Assembly (NCBI GenBank): GCA_040397235.1
Contig: JBBAWH010000001.1
Location: 1-64,000, forward strand
Direction: 5' to 3'
Origin: Limnocylindrus sp040397235
GTDB taxonomy: Bacteria > Chloroflexota > Limnocylindria > Limnocylindrales > Limnocylindraceae
DNA: 64,000 nucleotides
This document shows, in pieces, positions 62,646-64,000 of this stretch. The position numbers and the translations under genes were made by a program. Position 1 is the stretch's first letter. The number at the start of each line of letters is the position of its first letter. The notes under the pieces are model-generated. The model was not told where the DNA came from and ran no database searches. It was given only the letters and a program-made list of their open reading frames with translations.

Positions 62646-64000
62646 CGTCGCGCGCCTCGGGTGCGGGCGAGCGCGAAGGGGGATCACAACTTCCAGTCTG
62701 GTCAGGGATTACGCCGAAACGTCCTACGGCACCAACGCCAACGATCGCCCACCTTGTTGATGATTTAAACGACGAGCAGTACGCCGCCGTGACGCACGGT
62801 GAGGGCCCGCTCCTCGTTGTCGCCGGTGCGGGCACAGGGAAGACCCAGGTCATCACGCGTCGCGTGGCCTGGCTCATCGCCGAGAAGCGTGCCGAGTCGG
62901 AAGAGATTCTGGCGCTCACCTTTACTGAGCGTGCGGCGGAGGAGATGCAGGGGCGCGTCGACCGCCTCGTTCCCTACGGATACGCCACGACCCCAATCAA
63001 AACCTTCCACGCCTGGGGCGATGAACTACTCCGCGCCAATGCACATCGGCTCGGCCTCTCCGGCGAGTTGCGTGTTCTTGGGCGCGCCGAGGTGGTGCTC
63101 CTGCTTCGTGAGCACCTCTTTGAACTCGGCCTCAAGCGATTCTTGCCGCTCGGAGATCCGACGCGTTTTCTCAGCGACATCGCCGGCTACTTCTCGCGTG
63201 CCAAAGATGAGGCCCTCGGTCCCGATGAGATTCAGAAGTTTGCTGCAGATCTTCAGGAGCGGGCTGGCGAAGCACGAAGCGCCGCCACCTCAACCGCCGA
63301 CCTTGAACTCCAGCGGAAGCTTTCCTCGTATGCCGATGCGGTGGACCTCCTCGCCACCGAGCATGGGGAGCTGAGCGCGGCGCTGCGCACCTATCGAACA
63401 ATTCTGAATGAGCGCGGCCTGCTCGATTTTGGGGATCAGGTGTTGCGCGCCTATGATCTGCTGCGTGATGACCCCCTAGTTGCCGCACGAGCACGGGAAC
63501 AGCACCGTTGGATCTTGGTCGACGAATACCAGGATACGAATCGACTGCAGGGGGCGCTAGTTGATCTCCTCTCCGATGGACGGCGCAATCTCACCGTCGT
63601 CGGCGATGACGACCAGTCGATCTATCGCTTCCGTGGGGCGGCGATCAGCAACATCCTGAACTTCACCGAGCGGTACCCCGATGCGAGCAAAGTGGTCTTG
63701 ACCAAGAACTACCGCAGCACGGGTTCCGTGCTCACAGCCGCACGACGCCTCATTCGCTTCAATGATCCGCATCGGCTCGAAGTTCGTCTCGGCATCTCAA
63801 AGGAGCTCACCCCAGAGGGGATGCCCGGCGATGCGCCACCAGTGACCTTCCGCCGATTCCGTACGACGGCGAACGAGGCCGATTGGATCGCGTCAGAGAT
63901 CCGCGACTCCATCGCGGGGGGTCGGCGAGCCCGCGATCATGCGGTGCTCGTGCGCGCGAACGTCGACAGTGTGGAGGTTGGGCGCAGCCTCAACATGCTC
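62642..64000 (+). CDS. UvrD/PcrA-type SF1A DNA helicase, 5' part (cut by window end)
   Basis: First 453 codons only; the frame is open to 64000. GTG overlaps the DUF4446 stop (GTGA). After a 45-residue unconserved arm, helicase motif Ia/I AGAGTGKTQV, motif II VDEYQDTN, motif III GDDDQSIYRFRGA and motif IV NYRSTGSVL are visible. ATP-driven 3'-5' translocase used in nucleotide excision repair or recombination. Which subfamily (UvrD, PcrA, AdnB-like with nuclease) depends on the missing C-terminus. Confidence 0.93.
   Translation, partial: MTSRASGAGEREGGSQLPVWSGITPKRPTAPTPTIAHLVDDLNDEQYAAVTHGEGPLLVVAGAGTGKTQVITRRVAWLIAEKRAESEEILALTFTERAAEEMQGRVDRLVPYGYATTPIKTFHAWGDELLRANAHRLGLSGELRVLGRAEVVLLLREHLFELGLKRFLPLGDPTRFLSDIAGYFSRAKDEALGPDEIQKFAADLQERAGEARSAATSTADLELQRKLSSYADAVDLLATEHGELSAALRTYRTILNERGLLDFGDQVLRAYDLLRDDPLVAARAREQHRWILVDEYQDTNRLQGALVDLLSDGRRNLTVVGDDDQSIYRFRGAAISNILNFTERYPDASKVVLTKNYRSTGSVLTAARRLIRFNDPHRLEVRLGISKELTPEGMPGDAPPVTFRRFRTTANEADWIASEIRDSIAGGRRARDHAVLVRANVDSVEVGRSLNML

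Overview
The window is a high-GC bacterial chromosome segment made almost entirely of core information-processing genes, packed with very short or negative intergenic distances. The phylum cannot be fixed without a search. Several points suggest Chloroflexota, possibly a streamlined freshwater Limnocylindria-like lineage: a four-cysteine LysM protein beside the rRNA genes, a divergent GlmL/MutL-like protein, an S12 insertion, a ClpC-RadA-IspDF-CysS-RlmB block, and zinc forms of S14, S4, L24, L33 and Adk. Starts are a mix of ATG, GTG and TTG. No phage, IS element, CRISPR array or other mobile element was seen.

Layout. Positions 1-1194 hold the 3' end of 23S rRNA and a 5S rRNA. Positions 1235-3844 hold a membrane-anchored LysM protein and ribosomal protein S1. 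Positions 3955-11673 run clpC, radA, ispDF (fusion), cysS, rlmB. Positions 11670-13479 hold a promoter, tRNA-Thr, tRNA-Tyr, tRNA-Thr, tuf copy 1 and rpmG. Then come tRNA-Trp, secE, nusG, rplKAJL and rpoBC (13503-24999). A new promoter at 25034 starts the joined str, S10, spc and alpha clusters (rpsL to rpsI, 25145-45584), which carry tuf copy 2, secY, adk, map, infA and rpoA. Positions 45603-59836 form one tightly coupled run: glmM, glmS, acpS, alr, an unrecognised 556-residue protein, tsaE, tsaB, rimI, tsaD, an rsmA-ispE fusion, ridA, glmU and a CNNM/CorC-type membrane protein. Beyond it lie a minus-strand polyprenyl synthase, recO, a small tail-anchored protein (minus), a DUF4446-type protein and the 5' part of a UvrD/PcrA-type helicase cut by the window edge.

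How the genes work together. Most encode the ribosome, RNA polymerase and elongation factors. The last third joins cell-wall precursor supply (GlmM, GlmS, GlmU for UDP-GlcNAc; Alr for D-Ala) to the t6A tRNA modification set (TsaB, TsaD, TsaE), rRNA methylation (RsmA) and isoprenoid supply (IspDF, IspE, prenyl synthase).

Most notable: (i) an uninterrupted RsmA-IspE fusion with a well-placed internal Shine-Dalgarno and GTG exactly at the domain border; (ii) an IspDF fusion whose IspF half departs from the usual active-site loops; (iii) the orphan 556-residue protein between alr and tsaE; (iv) two tuf genes that look identical over about 1.2 kb, the identity running nine bases into two different downstream genes; (v) natural Ser residues at the RpoB position equivalent to E. 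coli His526 and the S12 position equivalent to Gly91; (vi) -10 boxes six or seven bases before start codons, suggesting leaderless mRNAs. No clearly new multi-gene system was found.
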